The notes beneath the pieces were generated by a model. That model ran no database searches and was not told the DNA's origin. It was given only the letters and a program-made list of their open reading frames with translations. A program made the translations under genes and the position numbers. DNA of 53,158 nucleotides from Bacteroidota bacterium (lineage in GTDB: Bacteria; Bacteroidota; Bacteroidia; B-17B0; Aurantibacillaceae). The stretch is from positions 1 through 53,158 of the forward strand of contig JAFDYI010000019.1 in NCBI GenBank assembly GCA_018267475.1. The letters are read 5' to 3'. This document shows positions 27,762 through 37,300 of the stretch, one piece after another. How positions within the stretch are numbered: position 1 is the stretch's first letter; each line of letters begins with the position of its first letter.

Positions 27762-28580
27762 ATGTCGGCTGTAAAAAAAGAATTTAAAAAAATAACCACG
27801 CATGCCATTCAAGAAATGAAGCGTGCGGGCGAAAAAATAAGCATGCTCACAGCGTATGATTATACTATGGCAAAAATTTTAGATGCAGCCGGTATAGATG
27901 TGCTACTGGTAGGCGATAGCGCGGGCAATGTAATGCATGGTTACGAAACTACCCTACCCATTACTTTAGACCAAATGATATACCACGCAGCCTCCGTAGT
28001 GCGTGCTGTAGATAGAGCCCTTATTGTAGTTGATTTGCCCTTTGGCTCCTATCAGGGAAATTCCAAAGAAGCCCTGCAATCCTCTGTGCGCATTATGAAA
28101 GAAAGCGGCGCCCACGCCGTAAAACTAGAAGGAGGAAAAGAAATAAAGGAATCTATTGAGCGTATTCTTACCGCAGGCATTCCGGTTATGGGGCATTTAG
28201 GGCTAACCCCGCAATCTATCTATAAATTTGGAACCTATACGGTGCGTGCTAAAGAAAAGGCGGAGGCGCAACAACTTATTGAAAATGCCCATATCCTAGA
28301 AAAAGCCGGCGTATTTGCCCTAGTATTAGAAAAAATTCCGGCTAAATTAGCCAAACAAGTAGCTAGCGAACTCACCATACCCGTAATAGGAATTGGCGCC
28401 GGCAATGGCGTAGATGGGCAGGTGCTGGTAACCCATGATATGATGGGTATGACGCATGAGTTTAGTCCGCGTTTTTTGCGCCGCTATTTAAGCTTGTATG
28501 ATGATATGAAACAAGCTACCGAGCGTTACATACACGACATAAAAGCTAAAAATTTTCCGAGTGATAAGGAACAGTATTGA
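27762..28580 (+). CDS. panB: 3-methyl-2-oxobutanoate hydroxymethyltransferase
   Basis: 272 aa, first committed step to pantothenate: adds a hydroxymethyl group to alpha-ketoisovalerate. Motifs: [34 protein letters not shown] (metal and substrate site), [29 protein letters not shown] with the catalytic Glu, and IGIGAG. The start is ATG 27762 ([16 protein letters not shown]). The 3' end overlaps the next gene by 20 bp, in another frame. No other pantothenate gene is nearby. Confidence 0.96.
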   Translation: MSAVKKEFKKITTHAIQEMKRAGEKISMLTAYDYTMAKILDAAGIDVLLVGDSAGNVMHGYETTLPITLDQMIYHAASVVRAVDRALIVVDLPFGSYQGNSKEALQSSVRIMKESGAHAVKLEGGKEIKESIERILTAGIPVMGHLGLTPQSIYKFGTYTVRAKEKAEAQQLIENAHILEKAGVFALVLEKIPAKLAKQVASELTIPVIGIGAGNGVDGQVLVTHDMMGMTHEFSPRFLRRYLSLYDDMKQATERYIHDIKAKNFPSDKEQY

Positions 28581-30612
28581 AATTGGGTTCCGCACTTTAG
28601 CCGTATTGTTTTTTAGTGCGGCTCTTTTTTCTTGTGGTGAAGAAAAAAAAACAAACACACCGCAAGCAGAAAAAAAAGACAGCTTACTATACCTCAACCA
28701 TGCCGATACCGCACACTATGTAGGCATTAACACCTGTAAGCTTTGCCATCAAAGTATTTACAACACCTTTATACAAACCGGCATGGGGCAATCGTTTGCC
28801 GGAGCAACCAAAAAAAAATCAGCAGCCCGCTTTTCTCATTCTCTTATTTACGATGCGTTTTCTGACTTTTACTATCAATCTTTTTGGGGTAAAAACGATT
28901 CTTTATACTTTAAAGAATTTCGTCTGCAAAACAAAGACACTGTTTACCAACGCACAGAAAGAGTGGATTATATCATCGGATCGGGGCAGCACACCAACTC
29001 GCACATGCAAAGCATAAATGGCTACATCAACCAAATGCCCATGACTTTTTACACACAAAAACAACAATGGGATTTGCCACCGGGTTTTGAAAATGGTGTA
29101 AACACACGTTTTACAAGAAAAATAGGTTTAGAATGTATGAGCTGTCATAATTCATACCCCGATTTTGCGATGGGATCTGAAAACAAATACAATCATGTAG
29201 AAGAAGGAATTAACTGCGAGCGCTGCCATGGCCCCGGCAGCATACACGTGCAGCAACGAAGCAGCGGAAGTAAAATAGATACAAGCCATGATATTGACTA
29301 CAGCATTGTAAACCCCTCCAAACTGGCTATTGATTTGCAATTTGATGTGTGCCAACGCTGCCATTTACAAGGCAATGCCGTTTTAAAAGAAGGAAAATCG
29401 TTTTATGATTTTCGCCCCGGAAAAAAACTAAACGATTACATCGCTGTATTTTTACCCAAATACAAAAACGCCGATGACGAATTTATTATGGCCTCTCATG
29501 CCGATAGATTAAAAATGAGCGCCTGCTTTTTGAAATCATATCGGCCAAAAGAAATAAAAAACAAATTAAAACCGTACAAAGATGCCATGACCTGCATTAC
29601 TTGCCACAACCCACACGTAAGCGTAAAAGCCACCGGCAGTGAAGTATTTAATGCCGCCTGCCTTAATTGCCACGGGAAAAAAGTAACTATGAATTGTACC
29701 GAAAAAAAAGTACAAGCCGAGCTTAGCAATGCCAAATTTAAAATTCAAAATTTAAAATCAAATTGCGTTAGTTGCCACATGCCTAAGTCCGGCTCTATTG
29801 ATATACCGCATGTAACGGTGCACGACCACTTTATTCGCAAACCAATAAGCAAAAAAGAAAAAGAAAAAATAAAAGAATTTATTGGTCTGTTTGCTATCAA
29901 CGAAAAAAATCCGGACTCGCTTACGCAAGCCAAAGCCTATATCAACCAGTACGAAAAGTTTGAACAAAAAAAATACTATTTAGATTCCGCCTCGAAATAC
30001 CTGTCCGTAAAAAACAACGCTCAAATTCTAAAAAACTTCGATGCGTTAGTTCAGCTGCACTTTGCAGCATCTCGTTACGAACAAGTACTTTTATATGTCG
30101 ATAAAATAGGAATAAATGAGCTGATACAAAAACGGCTAAACAAAAAATCGTATGACAACCAGCACGCATGGACTTGCTATCGCATAGGAGCCAGTTTTAA
30201 CGACTTGGGTAAATTTAATGAATCTATTGCGTTTTTTGAGCAAGCCATCAAGCTGGCGCCTCTTATCCCTGACTTTAAAAACAAGGCTGCAATTGCTTAT
30301 GCCACAACAGGTAATTACACACGAGCTCAGCAGCTTTTTACAGAAGCATTGCAAGAAAATCCAAAATACGTTCCCGCCCTTGCCAACTGGGGTTTTTTAT
30401 ATTTAAGTCAAGGTAACGCAAATAAAGCAGAGCAACTATACACACAAGCCCTTAGCTTAGACCCCGATAGCGAAGATGCCTTGCTAAATATGGCCGGATT
30501 GTACAATTACCAAGGTAAGAAAAAAGAAGCTATGCAAACATTAAAAAAATTGTTAAAAAAACATCCTGATAACATCAAAGCAAAAAATATCTTAAGCTTT
30601 TTGCAGAAATAG
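28561..30612 (+). CDS. Seven-heme c-type cytochrome lipoprotein with TPR domain
   Basis: 683 aa, start GTG 28561. A lipoprotein signal ends in LFSC with lipidated C25. Seven CXXCH heme motifs lie at residues 59-63 (CKLCH), 192-196 (CMSCH), 219-223 (CERCH), 264-268 (CQRCH), 345-349 (CITCH), 367-371 (CLNCH) and 402-406 (CVSCH). The pattern of hemes resembles cytochrome c554-like family members. Residues about 430-683 contain helical repeats; the last three or four are clear TPRs ([54 protein letters not shown]). A periplasm-facing membrane-anchored electron carrier or reductase is likely; the TPR part may dock a partner. The gene overlaps panB by 20 bp, so the two are probably coupled, though I see no metabolic reason. 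Confidence 0.9.
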   Translation: MIRNSIEIGFRTLAVLFFSAALFSCGEEKKTNTPQAEKKDSLLYLNHADTAHYVGINTCKLCHQSIYNTFIQTGMGQSFAGATKKKSAARFSHSLIYDAFSDFYYQSFWGKNDSLYFKEFRLQNKDTVYQRTERVDYIIGSGQHTNSHMQSINGYINQMPMTFYTQKQQWDLPPGFENGVNTRFTRKIGLECMSCHNSYPDFAMGSENKYNHVEEGINCERCHGPGSIHVQQRSSGSKIDTSHDIDYSIVNPSKLAIDLQFDVCQRCHLQGNAVLKEGKSFYDFRPGKKLNDYIAVFLPKYKNADDEFIMASHADRLKMSACFLKSYRPKEIKNKLKPYKDAMTCITCHNPHVSVKATGSEVFNAACLNCHGKKVTMNCTEKKVQAELSNAKFKIQNLKSNCVSCHMPKSGSIDIPHVTVHDHFIRKPISKKEKEKIKEFIGLFAINEKNPDSLTQAKAYINQYEKFEQKKYYLDSASKYLSVKNNAQILKNFDALVQLHFAASRYEQVLLYVDKIGINELIQKRLNKKSYDNQHAWTCYRIGASFNDLGKFNESIAFFEQAIKLAPLIPDFKNKAAIAYATTGNYTRAQQLFTEALQENPKYVPALANWGFLYLSQGNANKAEQLYTQALSLDPDSEDALLNMAGLYNYQGKKKEAMQTLKKLLKKHPDNIKAKNILSFLQK

Positions 30613-30631
30613 TACTATTCTAGTACCTTTG
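30600..30631 (+). promoter_or_regulatory. Promoter TTTG - 20 bp - TACCTTTG for the choice-of-anchor L protein
   Basis: TTTG at 30600-30603 and TACCTTTG at 30624-30631, spacer 20 bp, same as the rpoD promoter. It overlaps the end of the cytochrome gene. The ATG at 30660 is 28 nt beyond the box; an in-frame TTG at 30642 is less likely. Confidence 0.78.
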
Positions 30632-30659
30632 CGAGTGCTTTTTGAAACATTCAACAACA

Positions 30660-33600
30660 ATGAATAAAAAAATTACGTATCTCTTGTGCCTTTTTGGTTT
30701 GAGTTTTTTTTCTTTTGCTCAGCTAAGTGTTACCGCCGATTCTTCTGCCACGCACTTAGCGCAAACCTTGGCAGGTAGTGGGGTTTCGGTGAGCAGTGCC
30801 AGCCTTAATTGCCCTGCAGGAAGAGCCTCCGGCACTTTTACTTTTACAGGCGGCGCTTTAGGCCTTTCTAGCGGCATTATCCTAACCAATGGCTTAGCAA
30901 CCGACGCCGCAAACCCAAGCTCTTTTTTTGCAAGCACAGCTTGGAACACCACCTTTACAGATCCTGCGCTAACCAGCATATCGTCAGGGGCTATTAACGA
31001 CGTGTGTATTCTTACTTTTAACTTTGTACCTCTATGCAATACCGTAGATATACGCTTTGTATTTGGTTCGGAGGAGTACCCTACCTTTGTAGGATCTATA
31101 AACGATGGCTTTGGTATTTTTCTTACCGGCCCTAAACCCTCAGGAGGCTCTTATACCAATTTTGATTTTGCCACACTGCCCAGCGGAACGCCCATTACCA
31201 TTAACAACGTGAGCCCCAGCACCAATTCCTCTTATTACAACGATAATTCTGCTGGCCCTATGAGTAGTTATTTGGCTTACGATGGCTATGTATCTGCTAT
31301 TACAGCCAGTGTAGCCGTAACGCCCTGCCAAACCTACACGATGGAAGTTGCCATTGGTGACGCCAGCGACAACGTATATGACTCCGGCGTATTGATACAA
31401 GCTAACTCCGTAAATTGCACCAATACCCCTACTATCACCACCGCCGCTACTCCGTCTTCTTGTAGCCCTACGGGCACTGCCTCTGTATCAGTTACAGGCT
31501 ATACAGCAACTCCTGCTCCCACGTATCAATGGCTGCCGGGCAATCAAACCACAGCTTCTATATCGGGTTTAATAGCCGGTACCTACACCTGCTTGGTAGG
31601 TATGCAAACAGGCTGCGGCAGCATAACGCAAACGGTTACAGCAGTAGTGGCTTCTACTTCTACTTTTAGTTTTACTACCGCTTCGCAAAACCCTACTTGC
31701 AATAACGGCACCAACGGATCGGCTTCGGTTACCCTTAGCGGCGGCTCCACCCCTTATACCTATACATGGACAAGCACCCCGGTAGCCCATACAAGCTCTG
31801 TCAGCAACCTTTCCGCAGGTACTTATACGGTAGGCATGTCTGATAATTCGGGATGTACCACTTATACTACCATCGCCCTAAGCAATCCGCCTGCTATTAG
31901 CGCCAGCATGATTACCGCCCCAACTACTTGTACGGCCGCCATAGGCTCGGCTACTGCCAGTTGCACCGGTTTAGCCCCATATACTTACGTTTGGTCTAAT
32001 GCAGGAACTACACAAACCATCAATAATTTAGCCGTGGGTGCGTACTCTGTTACCGTTACAGATGCCAACACCTGCACCGCCACCGCCACCGGAACGGTGA
32101 GTGTACAAGGCTTTACCTGGACAGCCTCTGCCGCCGGTACCAACCCCCTATGTGTAGGCAGCGCTACGGGTAGTGCTACGGTTAGTGTAGCTAACGGAGG
32201 CGCCAATACCTTTACATACTCGTGGACACCCAGCGCCCAAACCAACTCAGTAGCTACTTCTTTACTGGCCGGCAGCTACACCGCGCAAGTAACCGACAAC
32301 AACGGCTGCATCAGTACCGCATCGGTAACGCTAAACAACCCCGCCCCTTTAACGGCTACCGTAACTACAGCACCCACTATCTGCACCGGCTCGGTAGGCT
32401 CGGCCTCTGTGTCCTGTTCGGGGCTAGCGCCGCTTACTTACTCGTGGGTAACCTCCCCCATACAAACTACCTCAGTAGCCATCAACCTACCTCAAGGAGC
32501 CATTAACGTATTGATTGTTGATGCCAATAATTGTTCCGTTATGGGCACCGGCACCGTACTTTCAACGGGGTTTTCTTGGGCGCCCATAGCCACCACTTCG
32601 CCCACCAAATGTTTTGGCTCTAGTGATGGCACCGCTACAGTAAGCATCAGCAATGCGCCTGCTATTAATACCTATACCTACTCTTGGCTTCCATCTTCAC
32701 AAACTACGAGCGTGGCAACCGGTTTTGCAGCACAAACCATATCTGTAACAGCTATTGACCAAAATGGCTGCGTAGCTACTGCTACCGCTATAGTAACACA
32801 ACCTACCCGGGTAAATGTAACTGCCCAATCAGCGGCAGCTACTTGCACCGGAGCCACCGGTATAGCACAAGCTTTTGCATCAGGAGGCACGGCTCCATAC
32901 ACCTATAGCTGGACGCCCACCACCCCCGCGCAAAACACAACGATAGCCACGCACTTAGTTACCGGAAACTACAACATATCCATTACCGATGCGAATGGCT
33001 GCGCCGCCTCTGCAACGATACTCGTAGGCGATACAAACAATTTAAGCGCTACCACCTCGGTAAATCCCGATATGTGTAATAAAGGAGTGGGTATAGCTAC
33101 CGCCAAACCAACAGGCACAGCACCTTACACCTATACCTGGACCAGCAGCCCACCTCAATATACCCAAGCAGCCGATAGCCTTACCTCAGGCTCTTACACC
33201 GTATTTATTGTAGATGCTAATGGCTGCACTACCTCATCTGCTGCCATTATTACGAATAAAAACGATGTGCTGAACTCAAATCTAAGCACTTCGCCCGAAG
33301 GCGAAGTATGGGCAGAAAACCAAACCTCATTGTATATCTCGCACGACGGCAATTGGAACATCACAAAATCGTTTATTACCGACTCGGCCAACAACACTAT
33401 TTCGATGAACCAAAACCCATATACCTATACGTTTCCCAAATATGGAACTTACACCGTAACCGCTTATTATATCAGCATACACGGTTGTACCGACACCATT
33501 ACATATAATGTGTTGGTAAAAGATTACCTTACCTTTTATATACCCAATGCGTTTACTCCTAATGGCGATGGCCTTAATGATGTGTTTACAGCCGAAGGCA

Positions 33601-33800
33601 CTTTTGTAAGCAATTTTCAAATGTCTATATACGACCGTTGGGGAACCTTAGTAACCACACTAAACAGCAGCAACCCATCGTGGAACGGCACAAAAAATGG
33701 AGGGCCTGCCCCGGTAGATACGTATGTGTATGTAGGAAGCGCTACCGATATGTACGGCAAACACAGTTCGTTTCATGGTCAGGTAACGTTGATACGATAA
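30660..33800 (+). CDS. Secreted adhesin-like protein: choice-of-anchor L, SprB-type repeats, gliding C-terminal domain
   Basis: 1046 aa. Signal peptide MNKKITYLLCLFGLSFFSFA. Residues about 20-255 are a choice-of-anchor L domain: cues are GIILTNG, VFGSEEYP, NDGFGIFLTGP and DSGVLIQ. About eight beta-rich repeats of 75-85 residues follow, each with a C near its start, SA/GSATV, TYSW and a DNNGC or DANGC end, typical of SprB-type repeats. The final 95 residues (YIPNAFTPNGDGLNDVF, YDRWG, DTYVY) are the gliding-motility-associated C-terminal domain used for T9SS export. Likely a surface adhesin or gliding protein. It has its own strong promoter. Confidence 0.92.
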   Translation: MNKKITYLLCLFGLSFFSFAQLSVTADSSATHLAQTLAGSGVSVSSASLNCPAGRASGTFTFTGGALGLSSGIILTNGLATDAANPSSFFASTAWNTTFTDPALTSISSGAINDVCILTFNFVPLCNTVDIRFVFGSEEYPTFVGSINDGFGIFLTGPKPSGGSYTNFDFATLPSGTPITINNVSPSTNSSYYNDNSAGPMSSYLAYDGYVSAITASVAVTPCQTYTMEVAIGDASDNVYDSGVLIQANSVNCTNTPTITTAATPSSCSPTGTASVSVTGYTATPAPTYQWLPGNQTTASISGLIAGTYTCLVGMQTGCGSITQTVTAVVASTSTFSFTTASQNPTCNNGTNGSASVTLSGGSTPYTYTWTSTPVAHTSSVSNLSAGTYTVGMSDNSGCTTYTTIALSNPPAISASMITAPTTCTAAIGSATASCTGLAPYTYVWSNAGTTQTINNLAVGAYSVTVTDANTCTATATGTVSVQGFTWTASAAGTNPLCVGSATGSATVSVANGGANTFTYSWTPSAQTNSVATSLLAGSYTAQVTDNNGCISTASVTLNNPAPLTATVTTAPTICTGSVGSASVSCSGLAPLTYSWVTSPIQTTSVAINLPQGAINVLIVDANNCSVMGTGTVLSTGFSWAPIATTSPTKCFGSSDGTATVSISNAPAINTYTYSWLPSSQTTSVATGFAAQTISVTAIDQNGCVATATAIVTQPTRVNVTAQSAAATCTGATGIAQAFASGGTAPYTYSWTPTTPAQNTTIATHLVTGNYNISITDANGCAASATILVGDTNNLSATTSVNPDMCNKGVGIATAKPTGTAPYTYTWTSSPPQYTQAADSLTSGSYTVFIVDANGCTTSSAAIITNKNDVLNSNLSTSPEGEVWAENQTSLYISHDGNWNITKSFITDSANNTISMNQNPYTYTFPKYGTYTVTAYYISIHGCTDTITYNVLVKDYLTFYIPNAFTPNGDGLNDVFTAEGTFVSNFQMSIYDRWGTLVTTLNSSNPSWNGTKNGGPAPVDTYVYVGSATDMYGKHSSFHGQVTLIR

Positions 33801-33909
33801 AGAAAGCGCGTCTTGACACAAAATACACTTCCTTTTTCTCTTAAAAAAAAGAGAGAAACAACATGTCTGTTCAATTTTAAAAGTATGAGGCAAAATACCG
33901 AAAAAAAGG

Positions 33910-33917
33910 TATATTCG
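33910..33917 (+). promoter_or_regulatory. Candidate -7 variant TATATTCG before uppS
   Basis: TATATTCG fits TAnnTTCG and ends 15 nt before the GTG start of uppS. The 132-bp gap 33801-33932 also holds a weak TCTCTT/AAGAGA hairpin without a T-run. Confidence 0.35.
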
Positions 33918-33932
33918 CACTCATTTTTTTAG

Positions 33933-34685
33933 GTGAAAACAGCGAAAGAGGAAATAAACACAACTAAACTACCCGCACACGTAGCCATTATTATGGACGG
34001 AAATGGGCGCTGGGCCAAGTTGCAAGGCGCTGCCCGCGTATTTGGGCATCAAAGCGGTGTAAAATCAGTGAAAGAAACGGTAGAAGCCGCTGCTGAATTA
34101 GGTATTAAATACTTAACACTGTACGCTTTTAGCACCGAAAACTGGAACCGACCGGGAGAAGAGGTATCTGCCCTGATGGAGCTTTTGGTAAAAGCCATAC
34201 ATGATGAAACGCCTACACTAAATAAGAATAATATACGTTTATTGGCCATCGGAGCCCTTGAAAGTTTACCTCAAAAATGTATTATACAATTACAAAAAGC
34301 AGTGCAAGAAACTTCTAAAAATACCGGACTAACGCTTGTATTAGCTCTTAGCTACTCAGCCAAATGGGAAATTACCGAAGCTGTAAAAAAAATAGCCTCA
34401 GAGGTGCAAAAGGGAAGTTTACTTCCGGAAGAAATTACCGAATCGTTTTTTTCGAAACAGCTAACTACTAAAGATATTCCCGACCCGGAACTAATGATAC
34501 GCACTAGCGGCGAACACCGCATTAGTAATTTTTTATTATGGCAATTGGCCTATGCTGAATTTTATTTTACCGACACGCTATGGCCCGACTTCAGGAAAGA
34601 GCATTTTTATCAAGCTATTGTAAACTATCAAAGTCGTGAACGCCGCTTCGGTAAAACAGGTGAACAAATTAAAAACACAAAATAA
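33933..34685 (+). CDS. uppS: Undecaprenyl diphosphate synthase (cis-prenyltransferase)
   Basis: 250 aa, makes the C55 lipid carrier for peptidoglycan and surface polysaccharides. The pyrophosphate-binding motif IIMDGNGRWA includes D22. LYAFSTENWNRP and the C-terminal RTSGEHRISNFLLWQLAYAEFYF and WPDF are diagnostic. Start GTG 33933; no in-frame ATG gives a full N-terminus. It is 5 bp from the bamA start codon, so the pair is probably one operon, an arrangement common in Bacteroidota. Confidence 0.96.
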   Translation: MKTAKEEINTTKLPAHVAIIMDGNGRWAKLQGAARVFGHQSGVKSVKETVEAAAELGIKYLTLYAFSTENWNRPGEEVSALMELLVKAIHDETPTLNKNNIRLLAIGALESLPQKCIIQLQKAVQETSKNTGLTLVLALSYSAKWEITEAVKKIASEVQKGSLLPEEITESFFSKQLTTKDIPDPELMIRTSGEHRISNFLLWQLAYAEFYFTDTLWPDFRKEHFYQAIVNYQSRERRFGKTGEQIKNTK

Positions 34686-34690
34686 ATCTC

Positions 34691-37267
34691 TTGAAAAAAA
34701 TAGGTTTCATAATAATCTTTTCTTTGTTTGCTGCGTTTGCGCAAGCCCAAATTACCTTGGGTGAAGAAAAAATTGATTACGAAAACCCTAAAGAATACAA
34801 TATTGCCGGGAATGAGATAGAAGGTACCATTACCTTAGATAAAAATGTGTTGCGTTTAGTTTCAGGATTACTACCGGGACAGCGTGTAAAAGTACCCGGC
34901 GAAAAATTTTCTGACGCTATAAAAGCCCTATGGAAGCAAGGTTTTTTTGACGATGTGCAAATAAACGTAGATAAAATTGTAGGGAATGACATCTACCTAA
35001 AAACAGTAGTAATAGAAAAACCACGTTTAAGCAGTTATACATTTAAAGGAGTATCCAAAAAATCAGAGGCCGATGATATTCGAAAAAAAATACACTTAGT
35101 GTCCGGCAAAATTGTTACCGACCACCTTTTAGCCAGCGTAAAAAACGTAGTTACAGAGTACCTGAGAGATAAAGGTTTTTACAACGCAAAAGTAAACGTA
35201 TTGGTGCAGCCTGAAAAAAACAGCAGAAGCAAAGTGGCTTTAGTAATAGCCATCAACAAAGGAAGCAAGGTACGCATACAAGATGTTGTTTTTCATGGTA
35301 ATCATGTAATGAAATCAGGGGGCTTTTCCTTTAAAAAAGGCTTTGGTTTGCGAGGCCGCATGAAAGATACCAAGCGCTACCGTTGGTACACTTTTTGGAA
35401 CAGCGGAAAATACTTAGAGGATAACTACGAAAAAGACAAACCTAAACTAATAGAAAAATATCTAACCCTTGGTTATCGCGATGCACACATTGCAAAAGAT
35501 ACCGTTTATTTTGTAAAACCCAATAAGGTAAAAATAGAAATTACTATGGACGAAGGGGATAAATACTACTTTAGGCACATTACCTGGGCGGGCAATAGCA
35601 AATACCGAAGCGGGCAATTAGACACACTACTCGGTATCAAAAAAGGAGATGTATTTAATCAAGGCGTGTTAGACCAAAAACTATACAACAACCCCAGCGG
35701 CTACGATGTAAGCTCTCTGTATATGGACGATGGGTATTTATTTTTTCAAATATCACCCTCCGAAATAAACGTACAAAACGATTCTATAGATATAGAAATA
35801 CGTATGTTTGAAGGCAAGCAAGCTACTATAAACCGAGTAACCGTAAACGGAAACACAAAAACCAACGACCACGTAATTATGCGCGAGGTGCGCACCAAAC
35901 CCGGACAACTGTTTCGCCGAAGTGATATTATGCGTACCCAACGCGAATTGCAACAACTTGGTTTTTTTAACGCTGAAAAAATTGGTGTAGAACCCAAGCC
36001 CAACCCGGCTGATGGAACTGTGGACATCAACTACACCGTAGAAGAAAAGCCCAACGACCAAATACAGCTTTCCGGAGGGTACGGGGGAGGCCGTCTTATT
36101 GGTACTTTAGGGGTAACTTTCAACAATTTTTCGGCACGGAACTTTTTTAGAAAATCGGCTTGGCAACCTTTGCCTGCCGGTGATGGACAACGATTAAGCG
36201 TAAGTGCACAAAGCAGTGGCTTGTATTATCAAAGTTACAGCATCTCGTTTATGGAACCATGGTTGGGAGGCAAAAAACCAAACTCGCTAACAGTAGGCAC
36301 CTACTACAACATTCAAAATTTTAATGGAACAAATCGTTTTATTAAAATAAACGGAGTAAGGCAACGAAACCCATACAGTTCTTTTATGACCTCTATGACG
36401 GCTAACGTGAGCTTTGCTAAGCGCTTACGCTGGCCTGATGATTATTTTTCGTTTTCTGTGGGAGAATCGTACTCCTATTATGTACTATATAATGCGCGTA
36501 TCTTTGCCTTCCCTACCGGATATATTAATAACTTAAAAACCAACATCAACATCTCTCGAAATTCTTTACAGGGTAATCCTATATTCCCAACTGGTGGTTC
36601 TAACATTAGTTTAACGGCTGTATTAACACCTCCTTACTCTTTGTTTACCCATAAAGACTATGCCAACATGCCGGCCGAGAAAAAGTATCAATTCTTAGAG
36701 TTTCAAAAATATAAATTTACCACACAGTGGTACATGCAGCTTACTAATCGTAAAGCGCCTGAAGGAAAAGAGGCGCGCAACTTAGTACTAAAAACCGCTT
36801 TTGGCTACGGTATTTTAGGAATGTACAACTCCTCTGTAGGGGTGGCTCCGTTTGAACGCTTTTATTTAGGGGGTAGTGGTCTTACCGGTTACTCGCTTGA
36901 TGGGCGTGAAATTATTGCCTTGCGGGGATATGCTGATAATTCTATTGCGGGCCCTGATGGAAAAGGTTGCTCTATTATTTCTAAATATACGATGGAGCTT
37001 CGCTACCCCATCTCTCTAAACCCGCAAGCCACTATTTTTATGCTCGGATTTTTAGAAGCCGGAAATGCCGAACAAGTATATAAAAATTTTAATCCTTTTA
37101 ATGTAAAAAGAAGCGCCGGCGTAGGGGTTCGGGTATTTTTGCCTATGTTTGGCTTGCTAGGGCTTGATTATGGTTGGGGCTTTGACAACATACCATACAA
37201 CCAAAGCACCGGCAACGGCAAAGGACAATTTCACTTTACCATAGGGGCTAACCTAGGTGAACTGTAA
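34691..37267 (+). CDS. bamA: Outer-membrane assembly factor BamA (Omp85)
   Basis: 858 aa. TTG 34691 gives MKKIGFIIIFSLFAAFAQA, a signal peptide; no other start fits. POTRA domains fill residues about 25-450, with repeats such as RVKVPGEKFSDAIKALWKQGFFDDVQI and NRVTVNGNTKTNDHVIMREVRTKPGQLF pattern pieces. The barrel follows, including the substrate-loop region near FERFYLGGSGLTGYSLDGRE and the ending GKGQFHFTIGANLGEL. It inserts beta-barrels into the outer membrane. It follows uppS by 5 bp. The skp/ompH genes that often follow bamA in this phylum are absent here. Confidence 0.95.
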   Translation: MKKIGFIIIFSLFAAFAQAQITLGEEKIDYENPKEYNIAGNEIEGTITLDKNVLRLVSGLLPGQRVKVPGEKFSDAIKALWKQGFFDDVQINVDKIVGNDIYLKTVVIEKPRLSSYTFKGVSKKSEADDIRKKIHLVSGKIVTDHLLASVKNVVTEYLRDKGFYNAKVNVLVQPEKNSRSKVALVIAINKGSKVRIQDVVFHGNHVMKSGGFSFKKGFGLRGRMKDTKRYRWYTFWNSGKYLEDNYEKDKPKLIEKYLTLGYRDAHIAKDTVYFVKPNKVKIEITMDEGDKYYFRHITWAGNSKYRSGQLDTLLGIKKGDVFNQGVLDQKLYNNPSGYDVSSLYMDDGYLFFQISPSEINVQNDSIDIEIRMFEGKQATINRVTVNGNTKTNDHVIMREVRTKPGQLFRRSDIMRTQRELQQLGFFNAEKIGVEPKPNPADGTVDINYTVEEKPNDQIQLSGGYGGGRLIGTLGVTFNNFSARNFFRKSAWQPLPAGDGQRLSVSAQSSGLYYQSYSISFMEPWLGGKKPNSLTVGTYYNIQNFNGTNRFIKINGVRQRNPYSSFMTSMTANVSFAKRLRWPDDYFSFSVGESYSYYVLYNARIFAFPTGYINNLKTNINISRNSLQGNPIFPTGGSNISLTAVLTPPYSLFTHKDYANMPAEKKYQFLEFQKYKFTTQWYMQLTNRKAPEGKEARNLVLKTAFGYGILGMYNSSVGVAPFERFYLGGSGLTGYSLDGREIIALRGYADNSIAGPDGKGCSIISKYTMELRYPISLNPQATIFMLGFLEAGNAEQVYKNFNPFNVKRSAGVGVRVFLPMFGLLGLDYGWGFDNIPYNQSTGNGKGQFHFTIGANLGEL

Positions 37268-37300
37268 CCTAAAAAACAAGCAAATAAGTAGCCTTTCATT

